NCBI RefSeq assembly: GCF_001590925.1
Contig: NZ_BCTU01000011.1
Location: forward strand, 124,001 to 188,000
Direction of reading: 5' to 3'
Origin: Serratia plymuthica NBRC 102599
Lineage (GTDB): Bacteria > Pseudomonadota > Gammaproteobacteria > Enterobacterales > Enterobacteriaceae
DNA length: 64,000 nt
Position numbers and translations under genes: made by a program
Shown here: positions 22,904 to 34,621 of the stretch, piece by piece
How positions within the stretch are numbered: the first letter of the stretch is position 1
Layout: each line of letters begins with the position of its first letter
Notes under the pieces: generated by a model
Told to the model about the DNA's origin: nothing
The model's database searches: none
What the model saw: the letters and a program-made list of their open reading frames with translations, nothing else

Positions 22904-23055
22904 TTGTTATTGCCTCCCTGTGAATGTGGAGGTAACGGTAACGGCTCGTACAGCGGGCTTCTAGCGGGGAGTCAGTGTTCTGCGGCGCGCTTCCACGGCA
23001 AGTTGTTCTGCTTGCAGTGGCATGAAAATAGTTGCGGCGGGATTCGCAGTTTTGA

Positions 23056-23089
23056 CGAAAAAGCACCGTCCTGGCTGGCCAGGACGGTG
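23056..23089 (-). terminator. Rho-independent terminator after nadC
   Basis: Arms CACCGTCCTGG (23064-23074) and CCAGGACGGTG (23079-23089) form a perfect 11-bp stem with a four-base loop. Reading the minus strand, GCTTTTTCG follows. This places the end of the nadC transcript 14 bases after its stop, upstream of the ppdD promoter region. Confidence 0.85.
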
Positions 23090-23102
23090 TGAAAGGCAGA
23101 GA

Positions 23103-24035
<933 letters not shown>

Positions 24036-24078
24036 CTACTCTGTTGCCGTGATAAGTACCACCGCAGAGAGGTGTCTG

Positions 24079-24675
24079 ATGCAGTTAGAGCATGGCTGGA
24101 TTGTCGGGGTGAAACGGGTCGTTTCGCCGCATTGCGATCTTCGCCCGAATGATGAAGCCCCTTCGCTGCTGGTGATCCACAATATCAGCCTGCCGCCCGG
24201 CGAGTTTGGCGGCCCCTATATCGATCGGCTGTTTACCGGCACCCTCGATCCCGCAGAACACCCCTATTTTTCCGGCATCCATCAGCTTAGGGTCTCGGCG
24301 CATTGTCTGATCCGCCGCGAGGGTGAAATCATTCAGTATGTGCCGTTCGACAAGCGCGCCTGGCACGCCGGCGTTTCCGAGTATCAGGGGCGCGAACGCT
24401 GCAACGATTTTTCGATCGGCATTGAACTGGAAGGTACCGATCAACTGCCGTTCACGCCGCAGCAATATCAGAGCCTGAAAGCGGTGACCGCGCTGTTAAT
24501 CAGGTATTATCCGATGTCGGCGGCAAGCATTACCGGGCACAGTAATATCGCCCCTGGCCGCAAAACCGATCCAGGCCCGGCGTTTGACTGGGACTTTTAT
24601 CTGGCATCTCTGGAACAACCCTGCGAGCCCGATGGCGCTATGCTTGGGAAAATGGAAAGGGAGAGGAGTCGCTAA
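24079..24675 (+). CDS. ampD: 1,6-anhydro-MurNAc-L-alanine amidase AmpD
   Basis: AmpD is the cytoplasmic zinc amidase that trims anhydro-muropeptides during cell-wall recycling; its loss derepresses AmpR-controlled ampC in species that have it. The ATG at 24079 ([10 protein letters not shown]) follows AGAGG and gives 198 residues, about 15 more than E. coli, because of an extended C-terminal tail ([15 protein letters not shown]). Zinc ligands His34, His154 and Asp164 and catalytic Glu116 fall at the Citrobacter positions. Upstream extension to 24007 is unlikely. The stop overlaps ampE by one base (TAATG). Confidence 0.95.
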   Translation: MQLEHGWIVGVKRVVSPHCDLRPNDEAPSLLVIHNISLPPGEFGGPYIDRLFTGTLDPAEHPYFSGIHQLRVSAHCLIRREGEIIQYVPFDKRAWHAGVSEYQGRERCNDFSIGIELEGTDQLPFTPQQYQSLKAVTALLIRYYPMSAASITGHSNIAPGRKTDPGPAFDWDFYLASLEQPCEPDGAMLGKMERERSR

Positions 24676-25529
24676 TGACGCTGTTTACGCTGTTACTGGT
24701 TCTGGCGTGGGAACGTTTGTTCAAGCTGGGCGAGCACTGGCAACTGGATCATCGCCTGGAAGTGGTGTTCCATCGGTTGCATAGATTTTCGCTGGTGCAG
24801 ACGCTGCTGCTGACCGTCGCCTGGATGGTGGTGGTGTGGGGCATTTTGTGGTTGGCTCACGGGCTGTTGTTCGGCGTGGTGACGCTGCTGCTGTGGATTA
24901 TTATCGATTTGCTGTGTGTGGGTGCCGGCATCAAGCGCAAACACTATCGTGCCTATCTTAAGGCGGCGCGGCAGGGGGATGCCCATGCCAGCGACCAAAT
25001 GGCGGAGGAACTGGCGCTGATCCATGGCTTGCCGGCGAATTGCAGCGAAGAACTGCGCCTGCGCGAACTGCAAAATGCGCTGCTGTGGACTAACTTCCGT
25101 TATTATCTGGCACCGCTGTTTTGGTTTGTGGTCTGCGGGCCATACGGGCCAATCGCATTGGCGGGTTATGCTTTCCTGCGTGCTTATCAAACCTGGCTGG
25201 CGCGTCACAATACTCCGCTGGAGCGTTCTCAATCCGGCATCGATCATCTGTTGCACTGGCTGGACTGGATCCCGGTACGCCTGGCAGGCGTGGCCTATGC
25301 GCTGCTGGGGCACGGTGAAAAAGCCTTGCCGGCATGGTTTGCGTCGCTGGGCGATCGTCATACCTCGCAATACCAGGTACTGACTCGCCTGGCACAGTTC
25401 TCTCTGGCGCGCGATCCGCATAGGGATCCGGTACAAACCCCGCGTGCGGCGGTCACTCTGGCGCGTAAGGTGACGATGGTTATCGTGGTGGTAGTGGCGC
25501 TGCTGACGATTTACGGTACCTTGCTCTAA
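24675..25529 (+). CDS. ampE: Inner-membrane protein AmpE
   Basis: AmpE is a polytopic inner-membrane protein encoded with ampD; its biochemical role is not settled. The protein has 284 residues, like E. coli, with hydrophobic segments near residues 39-60, 62-82, 140-165, 195-215 and 265-284. [35 protein letters not shown] is the most conserved region. It is translationally coupled to ampD. Here the next gene is hemL, whereas in E. coli aroP and the pdh operon follow. Confidence 0.93.
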   Translation: MTLFTLLLVLAWERLFKLGEHWQLDHRLEVVFHRLHRFSLVQTLLLTVAWMVVVWGILWLAHGLLFGVVTLLLWIIIDLLCVGAGIKRKHYRAYLKAARQGDAHASDQMAEELALIHGLPANCSEELRLRELQNALLWTNFRYYLAPLFWFVVCGPYGPIALAGYAFLRAYQTWLARHNTPLERSQSGIDHLLHWLDWIPVRLAGVAYALLGHGEKALPAWFASLGDRHTSQYQVLTRLAQFSLARDPHRDPVQTPRAAVTLARKVTMVIVVVVALLTIYGTLL

Positions 25530-25534
25530 CAAAA

Positions 25535-25572
25535 TAAAAACGGGTGCTCAGTTCACACTGGCGCCCGTTTTT
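25535..25572. terminator. Bidirectional terminator between ampE and hemL
   Basis: The arms AAAAACGGGTGC and GCGCCCGTTTTT form a stem with one mismatch around a 14-base loop, flanked by A-runs and T-runs on both sides. It serves the convergent ends of ampE and hemL. Confidence 0.85.
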
Positions 25573-25588
25573 GTTTGACCGCGAAATA

Positions 25589-26878
25589 TTACAGCTTGGC
25601 GAAGCAGCGGCGTGCGGCATCGATGGTGCGCTGAATGTCTTCCTTGCTGTGCGCAACGGACATAAAGCCGGCTTCAAAGGCGGAAGGCGCCAGATAAACG
25701 CCCTCATCCAGCATCAGATGGAAGAAGCGCTTAAAGCGTTCCACATCGCACTGCATCACGTCCTGGTAGCAGGTCACCGCCGGGGCATCGGTAAAGAACA
25801 GGCCGAACATGCCGCCGACGTGGTTGACGACCAGCGCGACGTTTTCTTCTTTGGCCGCATCCTGCAGGCCTGCCGCCAGCATATCGGTCAATTCGGTCAG
25901 CGTCTGGTGGACGCCGACCTGCGAAACCTCGGTCAGGCAGGCATAACCGGCCGCCATCGCAATCGGGTTACCGGACAGCGTTCCTGCCTGATAGACCGGG
26001 CCGGTTGGCGCCAGCGCCGCCATCACGTCGCGACGGCCACCGAACGCGCCCACAGGCATGCCGCCGCCGATGATTTTACCCAGACAGGTAAGGTCCGGCT
26101 CCACATCGTAATAGGCCTGCGCCCCAGCCAGCGCTACGCGAAAGCCGGTCATCACTTCATCGATAATCAGCAATGCGCCGTAGGTGTCGCACAGTGCCCG
26201 CAGGCCCGGCAGGAATTCCGGCAGCGGCGGCACGCAGTTCATGTTGCCGGCGACCGGCTCGACGATGATGCAGGCGATCTCGGCAGGATACTGTTCGAAC
26301 GCGACGCGGACCGAATCCAGATCGTTGTAGGTGCAGGTCAGAGTGTGCTTGGCGAAATCGGCAGGCACGCCCGGCGAGTTCGGTTGGCCCAGGGTCAGCG
26401 CGCCGGAACCGGCTTTTACCAGCAGGCAGTCGGCGTGGCCATGGTAGCAGCCCTCGAACTTGATGATTTTATCGCGATGGGTGTAGCCGCGCGCCAGACG
26501 AATAGCGCTCATGGTGGCCTCAGTACCCGAGTTTACCATCCGCACCATATCCATTGTCGGTACCAGTTTGGTAACCAACTCCGCCATTTTGACTTCCATC
26601 TCGGTGGGAGCGCCAAAACTCAGGCCGCGCTGCGCCGCTTCGATGACCGCGTTGCGGATCGCCGGGTGGTTGTGCCCCAGCACCATGGGGCCCCAGGAAC
26701 CGACGTAGTCGATATAGGCTTTGCCGTCGACGTCGAACAGGTAAGCCCCGTCCGCCCGCTCGATAAACAGCGGCACACCGCCAACGCCGGTGAATGCACG
26801 CACCGGAGAGTTAACCCCACCTGGGATCACCTGTTGCGCTTGGGCATACAGACTTTCGGACTTGCTGTGTAAGCTCAT
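25589..26878 (-). CDS. hemL: Glutamate-1-semialdehyde 2,1-aminomutase HemL
   Basis: HemL is the PLP enzyme that converts glutamate-1-semialdehyde to 5-aminolevulinate, the C5 entry to heme. The protein has 429 residues, three more at the N-terminus than E. coli ([11 protein letters not shown]). The PLP lysine is Lys268 in [16 protein letters not shown], and [14 protein letters not shown] and [10 protein letters not shown] are class III aminotransferase motifs. It is divergent from clcA. Confidence 0.96.
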   Translation of the reverse strand: MSLHSKSESLYAQAQQVIPGGVNSPVRAFTGVGGVPLFIERADGAYLFDVDGKAYIDYVGSWGPMVLGHNHPAIRNAVIEAAQRGLSFGAPTEMEVKMAELVTKLVPTMDMVRMVNSGTEATMSAIRLARGYTHRDKIIKFEGCYHGHADCLLVKAGSGALTLGQPNSPGVPADFAKHTLTCTYNDLDSVRVAFEQYPAEIACIIVEPVAGNMNCVPPLPEFLPGLRALCDTYGALLIIDEVMTGFRVALAGAQAYYDVEPDLTCLGKIIGGGMPVGAFGGRRDVMAALAPTGPVYQAGTLSGNPIAMAAGYACLTEVSQVGVHQTLTELTDMLAAGLQDAAKEENVALVVNHVGGMFGLFFTDAPAVTCYQDVMQCDVERFKRFFHLMLDEGVYLAPSAFEAGFMSVAHSKEDIQRTIDAARRCFAKL

Positions 26879-27057
26879 AAATCGGCTCCTGGATTCTCTT
26901 TCGAATGATTTAATCGCGCTATTCTAGAGAAGTGTTCGTCGATATGAAACGATCACAGTCAGATACCTATTTTGGGGGGCGGTCGCTCAGTGGGTGCGTT
27001 AGAATAATCGGCTTCCCTATTTGTATTACATTTAATTCCGTTAATGAATACCCCATT

Positions 27058-28497
27058 ATGACTGAATTGCAGCAACAGCCGCCGGTGGCGCGGGCTCCAC
27101 GCCTGAAACGCAGTGACGCGGTGCGTCAGTTTATCCGCCGAGACAAAACGCCGGTGGCCATCCTGTTTATGGCTGCGGTGGTGGGCACCCTGGCGGGATT
27201 GCTCGGCGTAGCCTTTGATAAGGCGGTGGACTGGGTGCAGCAGCGGCGGTTATCCGCGCTGGCGCAGGTCGCCGATTCCTGGATCCTGGTTTGGCCGCTG
27301 GCTTTCATTCTTTCTGCTGCGTTGGCGGTGCTGGGGTACTACCTGGTGCGCCGCTTTGCGCCGGAAGCGGGCGGCTCAGGCATACCGGAGATCGAAGGGG
27401 CACTGGAAGAGCTGCGTCCGGTACGTTGGTGGCGGGTTATCCCGGTGAAGTTTATCGGCGGCATGGGTACGCTGGGGGCGGGCATGGTGCTCGGCCGTGA
27501 AGGGCCTACGGTGCAGATGGGGGGCAACGTCGGGCGTATGGTATTGGATATCTTCCGCATGCGCGGCGCTGAAGCGCGTCATTCGTTGCTGGCCACCGGC
27601 GCGGCCGCCGGGCTGTCCGCCGCCTTCAATGCGCCGCTGGCGGGCATTCTGTTTATCATTGAGGAAATGCGTCCGCAGTTCCGCTATAACCTGATCTCGA
27701 TTAAAGCGGTGTTTATCGGCGTGATCATGTCGAGCGTGGTGTTTCAGTTGTTCAATGGTGAGCACTCGGTGATTGAGGTAGGCAAGCTTTCCTCCGCGCC
27801 GATCAACACGCTGTGGCTGTATTTGGTACTCGGGGCGATCTTTGGCGCGGTAGGCGTCATGTTCAATGCGCTGATTTTCCGCACTCAGGACATGTTCGCT
27901 CGTCTGCACGGCGGCAAAATGCGCAAGGTTTTGCTGATGGGCGGCTTGCTTGGCGGCATCTGCGGCATTCTGGGGCTGATCCAGCCAGAAGCGGCAGGCG
28001 GGGGCTTTGGACTGATCCCGATCGCAGCGGCAGGTAATTATAGCGTCGGCATGCTGATGTTTATTTTTATCACCCGAGTGATCACCACGCTGCTGTGCTT
28101 TGGCTCAGGTGCGCCGGGCGGGATCTTTGCGCCAATGCTAGCGCTGGGCACGCTGTTTGGCACCGCTTTTGGCCTGGCCGGCGCGCACCTGTTTCCACAA
28201 TACGGCATTGAGGCCGGTACTTTCGCCATTGCCGGAATGGGCGCGTTGTTTGCCGCCACGGTGCGCGCACCCTTGACCGGGATCGTGCTGGTGTTGGAGA
28301 TGACCGATAATTATCAGCTCATACTGCCAATGATCATTACCTGCCTTGGTGCTACGCTGGTGGCGCAGTTCCTCGGGGGTAAGCCGTTGTATTCGTCGAT
28401 ATTGGCCCGTACGTTGCAACGGCAGGAAGCGCTGCAGGCGCGTGAGGCGGCAGATAAAACAGGTAAAGAAAATACAACAAATGCGGTGAATACTTGA
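27058..28497 (+). CDS. clcA: H+/Cl- exchange transporter ClcA
   Basis: ClcA is a dimeric inner-membrane antiporter exchanging two chloride for one proton, used in extreme acid resistance. Starting at ATG 27058 gives 479 residues and puts GSGIP at 106-110, GREGP at 146-150 and the two key glutamates at 148 and 203, exactly the E. coli numbers; this supports the start over 26932. [14 protein letters not shown] is the third chloride-site motif. The Shine-Dalgarno is poor. The tail after residue 460 is hydrophilic and poorly conserved. Confidence 0.95.
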   Translation: MTELQQQPPVARAPRLKRSDAVRQFIRRDKTPVAILFMAAVVGTLAGLLGVAFDKAVDWVQQRRLSALAQVADSWILVWPLAFILSAALAVLGYYLVRRFAPEAGGSGIPEIEGALEELRPVRWWRVIPVKFIGGMGTLGAGMVLGREGPTVQMGGNVGRMVLDIFRMRGAEARHSLLATGAAAGLSAAFNAPLAGILFIIEEMRPQFRYNLISIKAVFIGVIMSSVVFQLFNGEHSVIEVGKLSSAPINTLWLYLVLGAIFGAVGVMFNALIFRTQDMFARLHGGKMRKVLLMGGLLGGICGILGLIQPEAAGGGFGLIPIAAAGNYSVGMLMFIFITRVITTLLCFGSGAPGGIFAPMLALGTLFGTAFGLAGAHLFPQYGIEAGTFAIAGMGALFAATVRAPLTGIVLVLEMTDNYQLILPMIITCLGATLVAQFLGGKPLYSSILARTLQRQEALQAREAADKTGKENTTNAVNT

Positions 28498-28586
28498 ACG
28501 CAGCACTCAGGTATTGGATAATCAAAAACATTAATCAGACTGCCATTGTAGCGGCCTGATGCAGAACAATGTTGGGAGTAAAGAGT

Positions 28587-28931
28587 ATGAGTGATGAAAC
28601 AGCACTGCCCCTGCAATTTACCGAGGCAGCAGCAAGCAAGGTTAAGGTACTGATTGCTGATGAAGAAAATCCGAATCTGAAGTTGCGGGTTTACATTACC
28701 GGTGGCGGCTGCAGCGGATTCCAGTACGGTTTCACTTTTGACGACAAGGTCAACGATGGCGATATGACCATCGAGAAGCAGGGCGTTGCGCTGGTGGTTG
28801 ACCCAATGAGCCTGCAATATCTGGTGGGCGGTTCGGTCGATTATACCGAAGGGCTGGAAGGTTCACGTTTCGTGGTCACCAACCCTAACGCCAAAACCAC
28901 CTGCGGCTGCGGTTCTTCGTTCAGCGTCTGA
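28587..28931 (+). CDS. erpA: Iron-sulfur cluster insertion protein ErpA
   Basis: ErpA is an A-type carrier that delivers Fe-S clusters to targets such as IspG and IspH. The ATG at 28587 follows GGGAG and gives 114 residues as in E. coli. Cluster-ligand cysteines are Cys42, Cys106 and Cys108 (GGGCSGF and CGCG). A longer frame from 28569 is not needed. A terminator follows. Confidence 0.97.
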   Translation: MSDETALPLQFTEAAASKVKVLIADEENPNLKLRVYITGGGCSGFQYGFTFDDKVNDGDMTIEKQGVALVVDPMSLQYLVGGSVDYTEGLEGSRFVVTNPNAKTTCGCGSSFSV

Positions 28932-28949
28932 TCCCGTCTGCAGCAGCAT

Positions 28950-28985
28950 AAAACCCGCCAACCTCACCGGTTTGCGGGTTTTTTT
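28950..28985 (+). terminator. Rho-independent terminator after erpA
   Basis: Stem AACCCGC / GCGGGTT around a 15-base loop, followed by a long T-run. It lies about 20 bases after the erpA stop; on the minus strand, A/T symmetry may let it also stop yadS transcripts. Confidence 0.85.
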
Positions 28986-29037
28986 ATGGTCGCCATTTCA
29001 TGCTGATCCGAACCGGGTTTGCTTCGGCGGGCAGTCG

Positions 29038-29652
29038 TTATCGTTCGAGGATAAATGCGGGCAGTTTCAGATGCCAGCGGATGGCCGCCAGCCGGATCGC
29101 CAGCGTGATGCCCATGCCAAGCATCATCGCCTGCTGCAGCGGCATACCGAAGGTAGCGAAAGCGGTAACGTGGACAATGCCGCCGACAATACAGGCGGTG
29201 GCGTAAACTTCGGTTCGCAGGATCATCGGAATTTCCCGCGCCAGGACGTCCCGGATAATACCGCCGCCAACCCCGGTAATGACCCCCATGCACACCGCCA
29301 CCAGCGGACCGGTATCGGCGGCGAAGGCTTTATTGACGCCGATGCCGACGAACACCGCCAGCCCGACGGCATCCAGCACCGGCAGGATCCATTTCGGCAG
29401 GCGTCGCGGTTGGCGTACCAGCAGCAGCGTCAGCACGCAGGTTATCATCGCCACCACCAGATCGGTCGGGTCTTTCACCCAAAATACCGGGCCATTGGCC
29501 AGCGCCATATCGCGGATGGTGCCGCCACCGACCGCAGTGACCACGCCGAGCACCAACACGCCGAACGGATCCATGCGCAGCTTGCCGGCCAGCAATACGC
29601 CGGAGATGGCGAAAACTGCGGTACCCAGAATATCCAGCCAAAACACCAGCAT
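29038..29652 (-). CDS. yadS: TRIC-family inner-membrane protein YadS (UPF0126)
   Basis: YadS is a small inner-membrane protein of the UPF0126/TRIC fold, a family related to trimeric cation channels; its substrate is not established. The protein has 204 residues with about seven hydrophobic segments and two internal repeats, each with a glycine-rich GGGTIRD or GGGIIRD motif. The ATG at 29652 ([18 protein letters not shown]) overlaps the btuF stop by one base (TGATG). Longer frames upstream run through btuF and are spurious. It is last in mtnN-btuF-yadS. Confidence 0.92.
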   Translation of the reverse strand: MLVFWLDILGTAVFAISGVLLAGKLRMDPFGVLVLGVVTAVGGGTIRDMALANGPVFWVKDPTDLVVAMITCVLTLLLVRQPRRLPKWILPVLDAVGLAVFVGIGVNKAFAADTGPLVAVCMGVITGVGGGIIRDVLAREIPMILRTEVYATACIVGGIVHVTAFATFGMPLQQAMMLGMGITLAIRLAAIRWHLKLPAFILER

Positions 29653-30458
29653 CAGGGGAGCTCCGCCAGTTGGCTGCACAGTTGCTGTGCGGCCAGCATG
29701 ATGCGCGGGCCGGCGCGGTTGAACCAGTCGCCGTTCAGCGCAATCACCGGCACTTGCAGCTGCGGCGCCCAAAAGGCTTTCACGCTGGCAATCTCTTTTG
29801 CGTCGCCGGTAATCACTACGGCCTGAGGGTGGCGGGCCAACACTTGCTCGCGGCTGATTTGCGGCCACGGCATGCGGCTGTCGGCAAAGATATTCTCCGC
29901 TCCGCACAGCGACAGCACCTGGCTTTGCAGAGTGGCGCCGGAGCTGGTGAACAGCGGCTGGGTGCCAAACTGCAACAAGACCCGGTGCGGCTGGTTGTGC
30001 GGGTATTTTGCTTTCAGCGCGGCGATCTGTTGGCGCATGGTGCCCGCAGCCTGGTGTGCCTGCTCCGGATGCGGGCTGTATTTGGCCAGATCATCCAGCG
30101 ACTGGGCGATGTCATCGAGCGTGGTGGCATCCGCATAAAAAATCGGGATACCGAAGGCGGCGAGCTGATCCAGCACCCGTTGTGGATTGCCGCCGCGCCA
30201 GGCGAGGATCAGATCCGGCTTCAGCGCCAGTACCCGCTCAAGGTTGATCCCTTGCCAGGACGCCACCTGTTCCAGCTTCTTGGCCGCCGGTGGGTAATCG
30301 GAGAAGGCGCTCACCGCCAGCAGGGTATCGCCCATACCGGCGGCGTAGGCAAGCTCGGTGGCATTGGGCGCCAGGCTGATCACGCGTTGAGCAGCGCCGG
30401 CAGGCAGAGCCGCCCAGAGTACGAGCAGCCACAACAGAGCTGAAAAGCGTGGCTTCAC
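29652..30458 (-). CDS. btuF: Vitamin B12 ABC transporter substrate-binding protein BtuF
   Basis: BtuF is the periplasmic cobalamin-binding protein that delivers B12 to BtuCD. The protein has 268 residues with a Sec signal peptide ([23 protein letters not shown]) followed by [17 protein letters not shown], the typical N-terminal lobe. The start is GTG at 30458, one base after the mtnN stop. btuC and btuD are not next to it, as in E. coli. Confidence 0.93.
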   Translation of the reverse strand: MKPRFSALLWLLVLWAALPAGAAQRVISLAPNATELAYAAGMGDTLLAVSAFSDYPPAAKKLEQVASWQGINLERVLALKPDLILAWRGGNPQRVLDQLAAFGIPIFYADATTLDDIAQSLDDLAKYSPHPEQAHQAAGTMRQQIAALKAKYPHNQPHRVLLQFGTQPLFTSSGATLQSQVLSLCGAENIFADSRMPWPQISREQVLARHPQAVVITGDAKEIASVKAFWAPQLQVPVIALNGDWFNRAGPRIMLAAQQLCSQLAELP

Positions 30459-30459
30459 A

Positions 30460-31161
30460 TCAACCGCGCTTGGCCAGGGTTTGCAGCATCGCGTTGACCA
30501 TCAGCGTTGATTGCTGGGCGGCCACGACAAGGAACTCGTCAAAGCTCATGTGCGATTCACTGTCGGCGACGTCAGAGATGGCACGCACCACCACAAACGG
30601 CGTGCCGAACAGGTGGCAAACGTGGCCGACGGCGGCGGCTTCCATTTCTACCGCGGCAACGGTTGGGAAGGTGGTGCGGATGCGTTCCAACGGCTCTGCG
30701 CCGTTAATGAAGGCGTCGCCGCTGCAGATCAGACCGCGTACCGCGTTAAGATCCAACTGCTTGATGCAGCTTTCCGCCAGCGCAATCAGCGCTTCGTCCG
30801 CCACGAAGGCCGCCGGGCAACCGGCCATCTGGCCTGGTTCGTAACCAAAGGCGGTGACGTCGGCGTCGTGATAGCGCACTTCTTCGGAAACCACGATATC
30901 GCCCACTTTCAGCGTAGCGGCCAGGCCACCGGCGGAACCGGTATTGATCACCAGATCCGGCTTGCAGTGCTCCAGCAGCAGGGTGGTGCCCATTGCCGCA
31001 GAAACTTTACCGATACCGGATTTCAGCAGTGCCACGTCAACGCCGCCGATCTGGCCGGTATAGATTTCACAACCCGCGCGTTGAATGGTCTGACGGTTTT
31101 CAATTTGTTCGCGCAGCAGGGTAACTTCCTGTTCCATGGCGCCGATGATGCCTACTTTCAT
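30460..31161 (-). CDS. mtnN: 5'-methylthioadenosine/S-adenosylhomocysteine nucleosidase MtnN
   Basis: MtnN (Pfs) hydrolyses methylthioadenosine and S-adenosylhomocysteine, recycling products of polyamine, AI-2 and methylation chemistry. The ATG at 31161 ([12 protein letters not shown]) gives 233 residues; Glu12 is the catalytic acid, with NTGSAGGL and [11 protein letters not shown] later. The extension to 31200 would run into the divergent region before dgt. It heads the mtnN-btuF-yadS operon. Confidence 0.96.
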   Translation of the reverse strand: MKVGIIGAMEQEVTLLREQIENRQTIQRAGCEIYTGQIGGVDVALLKSGIGKVSAAMGTTLLLEHCKPDLVINTGSAGGLAATLKVGDIVVSEEVRYHDADVTAFGYEPGQMAGCPAAFVADEALIALAESCIKQLDLNAVRGLICSGDAFINGAEPLERIRTTFPTVAAVEMEAAAVGHVCHLFGTPFVVVRAISDVADSESHMSFDEFLVVAAQQSTLMVNAMLQTLAKRG

Positions 31162-31291
31162 AAATAACACTCGCTGATTGGGGGGTGGGAATTGCGCCAT
31201 AGTCTATCATGGCTCTCATAGAGAGATAATCCGTTGCATATGCCCGCGGGAATTGTTATCACGGGGGCTGGGCGCAACGGAGGAGAAACAG

Positions 31292-32809
31292 ATGTCCGGG
31301 ATCGACTTTAAGCAAAAAATCAGCTTCCAGCGGCCTTTCAGTAAACCTATTGAAGCTGAGGAAGAATATGACATCGTGCGGCAGTTTGAGAGCGATCGCG
31401 GGCGTATCGTCAATTCAGCCGCCATTCGCCGTCTGCAGCAAAAAACCCAGGTGTTCCCTCTGGAGCGCAACGCCGCGGTGCGTAGCCGTCTGACGCACTC
31501 GATGGAGGTGCAGCAGGTCGGGCGGCACATTGCAAAAGAGATCCTCAACCGTTTCAAACAGGAACGGCGGATCGACGCGCTCGGCCTGACCAAACTGCTC
31601 GATCCTTTTGAAAGCATAGTTGAGATGTCCTGCCTGATGCACGACATCGGCAACCCGCCGTTTGGGCACTTCGGCGAGTCGGCGATTAACGACTGGTTTT
31701 CCCAGCGGCTCGATCCCGCCAGTTGCGGGAGCGAGCCCGCCAGCAACGATCGTTGCCAGATCGGCGTGCTGCGCCTGCACGAAGGCGAAGGCGATCTCAA
31801 CCGCCTGCGCAGCCGCATCCGCCACGATCTCAGCCATTTCGAGGGCAATGCCCAGGCGATTCGGCTGGTGCATACGTTACTGAAGCTCAACCTGACCTAT
31901 GCGCAGGTGGGCTGCATTCTGAAATATACCCGTCCGGCGTACTGGGCGAGCGAGATCCCCGCCAGCCACAGCTACCTGATGAAAAAACCGGGCTTTTATC
32001 TGGCGGAAGAGGCGTTTGTCGATCGTTTGCGGCGCGAGCTGAATATGGGCGAGTTCGATCGCTTCCCGCTGACTTATATCATGGAGGCGGCGGACGATAT
32101 TTCTTACTGCGTCGCCGATCTGGAAGACGCGGTGGAAAAAAACATTTTCACCGTTGAACAACTTTATCAGCATTTAACTCAGGAATGGGGCGAGGTATCG
32201 CCGGGCGACTTGTTTGATAAAACCGTGGCCAGCGCTTTTCGCAAGATCGATCGCGGCGGCGCGCGGCGCAGCAGTGAAGATCAGTTCTTCATGTATTTGC
32301 GGGTGTTCACCGTGGCGCGGCTGGTGCCGCATGCGGCGCAGCGTTTTATTGATAATCTGGATGCGGTTTATCGGGGTAACTTTAATCAGGCGTTGCTGGA
32401 AGACTCCAGCCCGGCGTACCAACTGCTGAAGATCTTCAAAAATGTGGCCTTCAAGCACGTGTTCAACCACCCCGAAGTGGAGCAGCTTGAGCTGCAGGGC
32501 TACCGGGTGATCAGCGGCTTGCTGGACATCTACAGCCCCTTGCTGGCGATGTCGCTGGCGGATTTTACCCGCTTGGTGCGGGAAGACAGCCATCGCGCTT
32601 ACCCGATAGAAACGCGCCTGTTCCACAAGCTATCCACCAAACATCGGTTGGCGTATGTCGAAGCGGTTGAAGGGTTGCAACACCTGTCGCCCGAGCAATT
32701 GGCGATCCGGGAATATTATTTCCGCGCGCGTTTGCTGCAAGATTATATCAGCGGCATGACCGATCTTTATGCCTACGACGAATATCGAAAACTAATGGCA
32801 GCTGAATAA
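31292..32809 (+). CDS. dgt: Deoxyguanosinetriphosphate triphosphohydrolase Dgt
   Basis: Dgt hydrolyses dGTP to deoxyguanosine and tripolyphosphate. The ATG at 31292 follows a strong GGAGGAG and gives 505 residues, equal to E. coli. The HD-domain metal ligands His69 and His117-Asp118 fall at the E. coli positions ([26 protein letters not shown]). The frame open upstream to 31178 overlaps the divergent mtnN leader and is not conserved. Confidence 0.96.
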   Translation: MSGIDFKQKISFQRPFSKPIEAEEEYDIVRQFESDRGRIVNSAAIRRLQQKTQVFPLERNAAVRSRLTHSMEVQQVGRHIAKEILNRFKQERRIDALGLTKLLDPFESIVEMSCLMHDIGNPPFGHFGESAINDWFSQRLDPASCGSEPASNDRCQIGVLRLHEGEGDLNRLRSRIRHDLSHFEGNAQAIRLVHTLLKLNLTYAQVGCILKYTRPAYWASEIPASHSYLMKKPGFYLAEEAFVDRLRRELNMGEFDRFPLTYIMEAADDISYCVADLEDAVEKNIFTVEQLYQHLTQEWGEVSPGDLFDKTVASAFRKIDRGGARRSSEDQFFMYLRVFTVARLVPHAAQRFIDNLDAVYRGNFNQALLEDSSPAYQLLKIFKNVAFKHVFNHPEVEQLELQGYRVISGLLDIYSPLLAMSLADFTRLVREDSHRAYPIETRLFHKLSTKHRLAYVEAVEGLQHLSPEQLAIREYYFRARLLQDYISGMTDLYAYDEYRKLMAAE

Positions 32810-32920
32810 TTCATTCAGTTAATAAATATTATTTGAACGCATGCGTTGCAGGTCGCAGTGAGTATTTCGAGTTTTGTAAAGACGGACAATATTTGTTTAC
32901 TATTACCAATAACCTGCGCC

Positions 32921-32948
32921 GGAACTTCGGGCTATTAATAAGCTCTGA
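32921..32948 (+). promoter_or_regulatory. Sigma-E promoter of degP
   Basis: GGAACTT at 32921-32927 and TCTGA at 32944-32948, spaced by 16 bases, match the sigma-E (RpoE) -35 and -10 elements and closely resemble the known E. coli degP promoter. The predicted start is about 45 bases before the degP ATG. DegP is therefore probably induced by envelope stress. An exact paired CpxR box was not found. Confidence 0.85.
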
Positions 32949-33000
32949 CTATGCACAAAGAACGCAATACTTTCTGAACGACTTTATAAGAGACACACAG

Positions 33001-34440
33001 ATGAAAAAAACCGCATTAGTTCTTAGCGCCCTGGCTTTCAGTATTGGTATGGCACTGGGCCCGATGACGGCCGGCGCCGCAGAAACCGCTTCTTCAAGCA
33101 CCCAACAGCTGCCTAGCCTAGCGCCGATGCTGGAAAAAGTGATGCCTTCCGTAGTGAGTATTAACGTTGAAGGCAGTACCACCGTCAACGCGCAGAAGAT
33201 GCCGCCGCAGTTCCAGCAGTTCTTTGGCGAAGATTCGCCTTTCTGCCAGGACGGTTCGCCGTTCCAGGCTTCGCCAATGTGCCAGGGCGGCACTGATGGC
33301 GGGCAGGGCGCACCGGGTCAGGGCACCCAGGAAAAATTCCAGGCGCTGGGCGCCGGGGTGGTGATTGACGCGGCCAAAGGCTACGTGGTGACCAACAATC
33401 ACGTGGTGGATAACGCCAATAAAATTCAGGTGCAACTGAGCGACGGCCGCAAGTTTGACGCCAAGGTGATAGGCAAGGATCCGCGTTCCGATATCGCGTT
33501 GATCCAACTGAAAGACTTTAAAAACCTGACGGCAATCAAAATGGCGGATTCCGAGCAACTGCGCGTCGGCGATTATACCGTGGCGATCGGCAACCCTTAC
33601 GGATTAGGCGAAACCGCGACTTCCGGCATCGTTTCCGCGTTGGGCCGCAGCGGGTTGAATATCGAAAACTACGAAAACTTTATCCAGACCGATGCGGCGA
33701 TTAACCGCGGTAACTCCGGTGGCGCGCTGGTTAATCTGAACGGCGAACTGATCGGTATTAACACCGCGATCCTGGCACCGGACGGCGGCAACATCGGTAT
33801 TGGTTTCGCCATCCCGAGCAACATGGTGAAAAACCTGACGGCGCAAATGGTTGAGTTCGGCCAGGTGAAACGCGGCGAACTGGGCATTATGGGCACCGAG
33901 TTGAATTCCGAACTGGCGAAAGCGATGAAGGTGGACGCACAACGCGGGGCCTTTGTCAGCCAGGTGATGCCGAAATCCTCCGCCGCCAAGGCGGGCATCA
34001 AGGCCGGTGACGTTATCGTCACCATGAACGGTAAAGCCATCTCCAGCTTTGCCTCGTTCCGTGCGGAAATCGGCACGCTGCCGGTCGGCAGCAAAATGTC
34101 GCTGGGCATCATCCGCGACGGCAAGCCGGTTACCGTGGACGTCACGCTGGAGCAAAGCGCCCAGACTCAGGTGGAGTCCGGCAATATCTACACCGGCATT
34201 GAAGGGGCCGAGCTGAGCAATGCCCAGGCCGGCAGCCAGAAAGGCGTGAAGGTGGATAACGTCAAAGCCGGCAGTGCCGCTGCGCGCATCGGCCTGAAAA
34301 AAGGCGATATTATCCTCGGGGTTAACCAGCAGCCTATTCAGAACCTGGGCGAACTGCGCAAAATTCTCGACAGCAAGCCGTCGGTGCTGGCGTTGAACAT
34401 CCAACGCGGCGATACCCAGCTGTATCTGTTGATGCAGTAA
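33001..34440 (+). CDS. degP: Periplasmic serine protease and chaperone DegP
   Basis: DegP (HtrA) degrades or refolds damaged envelope proteins. The ATG at 33001 gives 479 residues with a Sec signal peptide (MKKTALVLSALAFSIGMALG, cleavage near Ala-26). The catalytic triad is His134, Asp164 and Ser239 (GNSGG), and two PDZ domains follow. The LA loop before the protease core has Cys82 and Cys94, which form a disulfide in E. coli. It is preceded by a sigma-E promoter and followed by a terminator. Confidence 0.97.
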   Translation: MKKTALVLSALAFSIGMALGPMTAGAAETASSSTQQLPSLAPMLEKVMPSVVSINVEGSTTVNAQKMPPQFQQFFGEDSPFCQDGSPFQASPMCQGGTDGGQGAPGQGTQEKFQALGAGVVIDAAKGYVVTNNHVVDNANKIQVQLSDGRKFDAKVIGKDPRSDIALIQLKDFKNLTAIKMADSEQLRVGDYTVAIGNPYGLGETATSGIVSALGRSGLNIENYENFIQTDAAINRGNSGGALVNLNGELIGINTAILAPDGGNIGIGFAIPSNMVKNLTAQMVEFGQVKRGELGIMGTELNSELAKAMKVDAQRGAFVSQVMPKSSAAKAGIKAGDVIVTMNGKAISSFASFRAEIGTLPVGSKMSLGIIRDGKPVTVDVTLEQSAQTQVESGNIYTGIEGAELSNAQAGSQKGVKVDNVKAGSAAARIGLKKGDIILGVNQQPIQNLGELRKILDSKPSVLALNIQRGDTQLYLLMQ

Positions 34441-34463
34441 GTTCTTCACGGTCTACCGCTCTC

Positions 34464-34489
34464 AAGGCACGCTACGGCGTGCCTTTTTT
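34464..34489 (+). terminator. Rho-independent terminator after degP
   Basis: Stem GGCACGC / GCGTGCC with loop TACG, flanked by AA and followed by a T-run. It lies 25 bases after the degP stop and separates it from cdaR. Confidence 0.9.
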
Positions 34490-34621
34490 ACGTCGTGAAA
34501 ACTGTGAACCTTGCCGCAACTTCAGCAATGGTCACCAAGCTTTGTGCAACTGCACAATGTGCCTGAGGATCGCCGTCGGTATGCTGAAGAATTGGCACCT
34601 TTCCGGGCAGGAGAACACGGC

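Noticed and set aside
25544-26872. 442-codon open frame on the plus strand across hemL
   Set aside because: It mirrors the hemL coding frame, has no family match that I recognise, and starts inside the ampE/hemL terminator.
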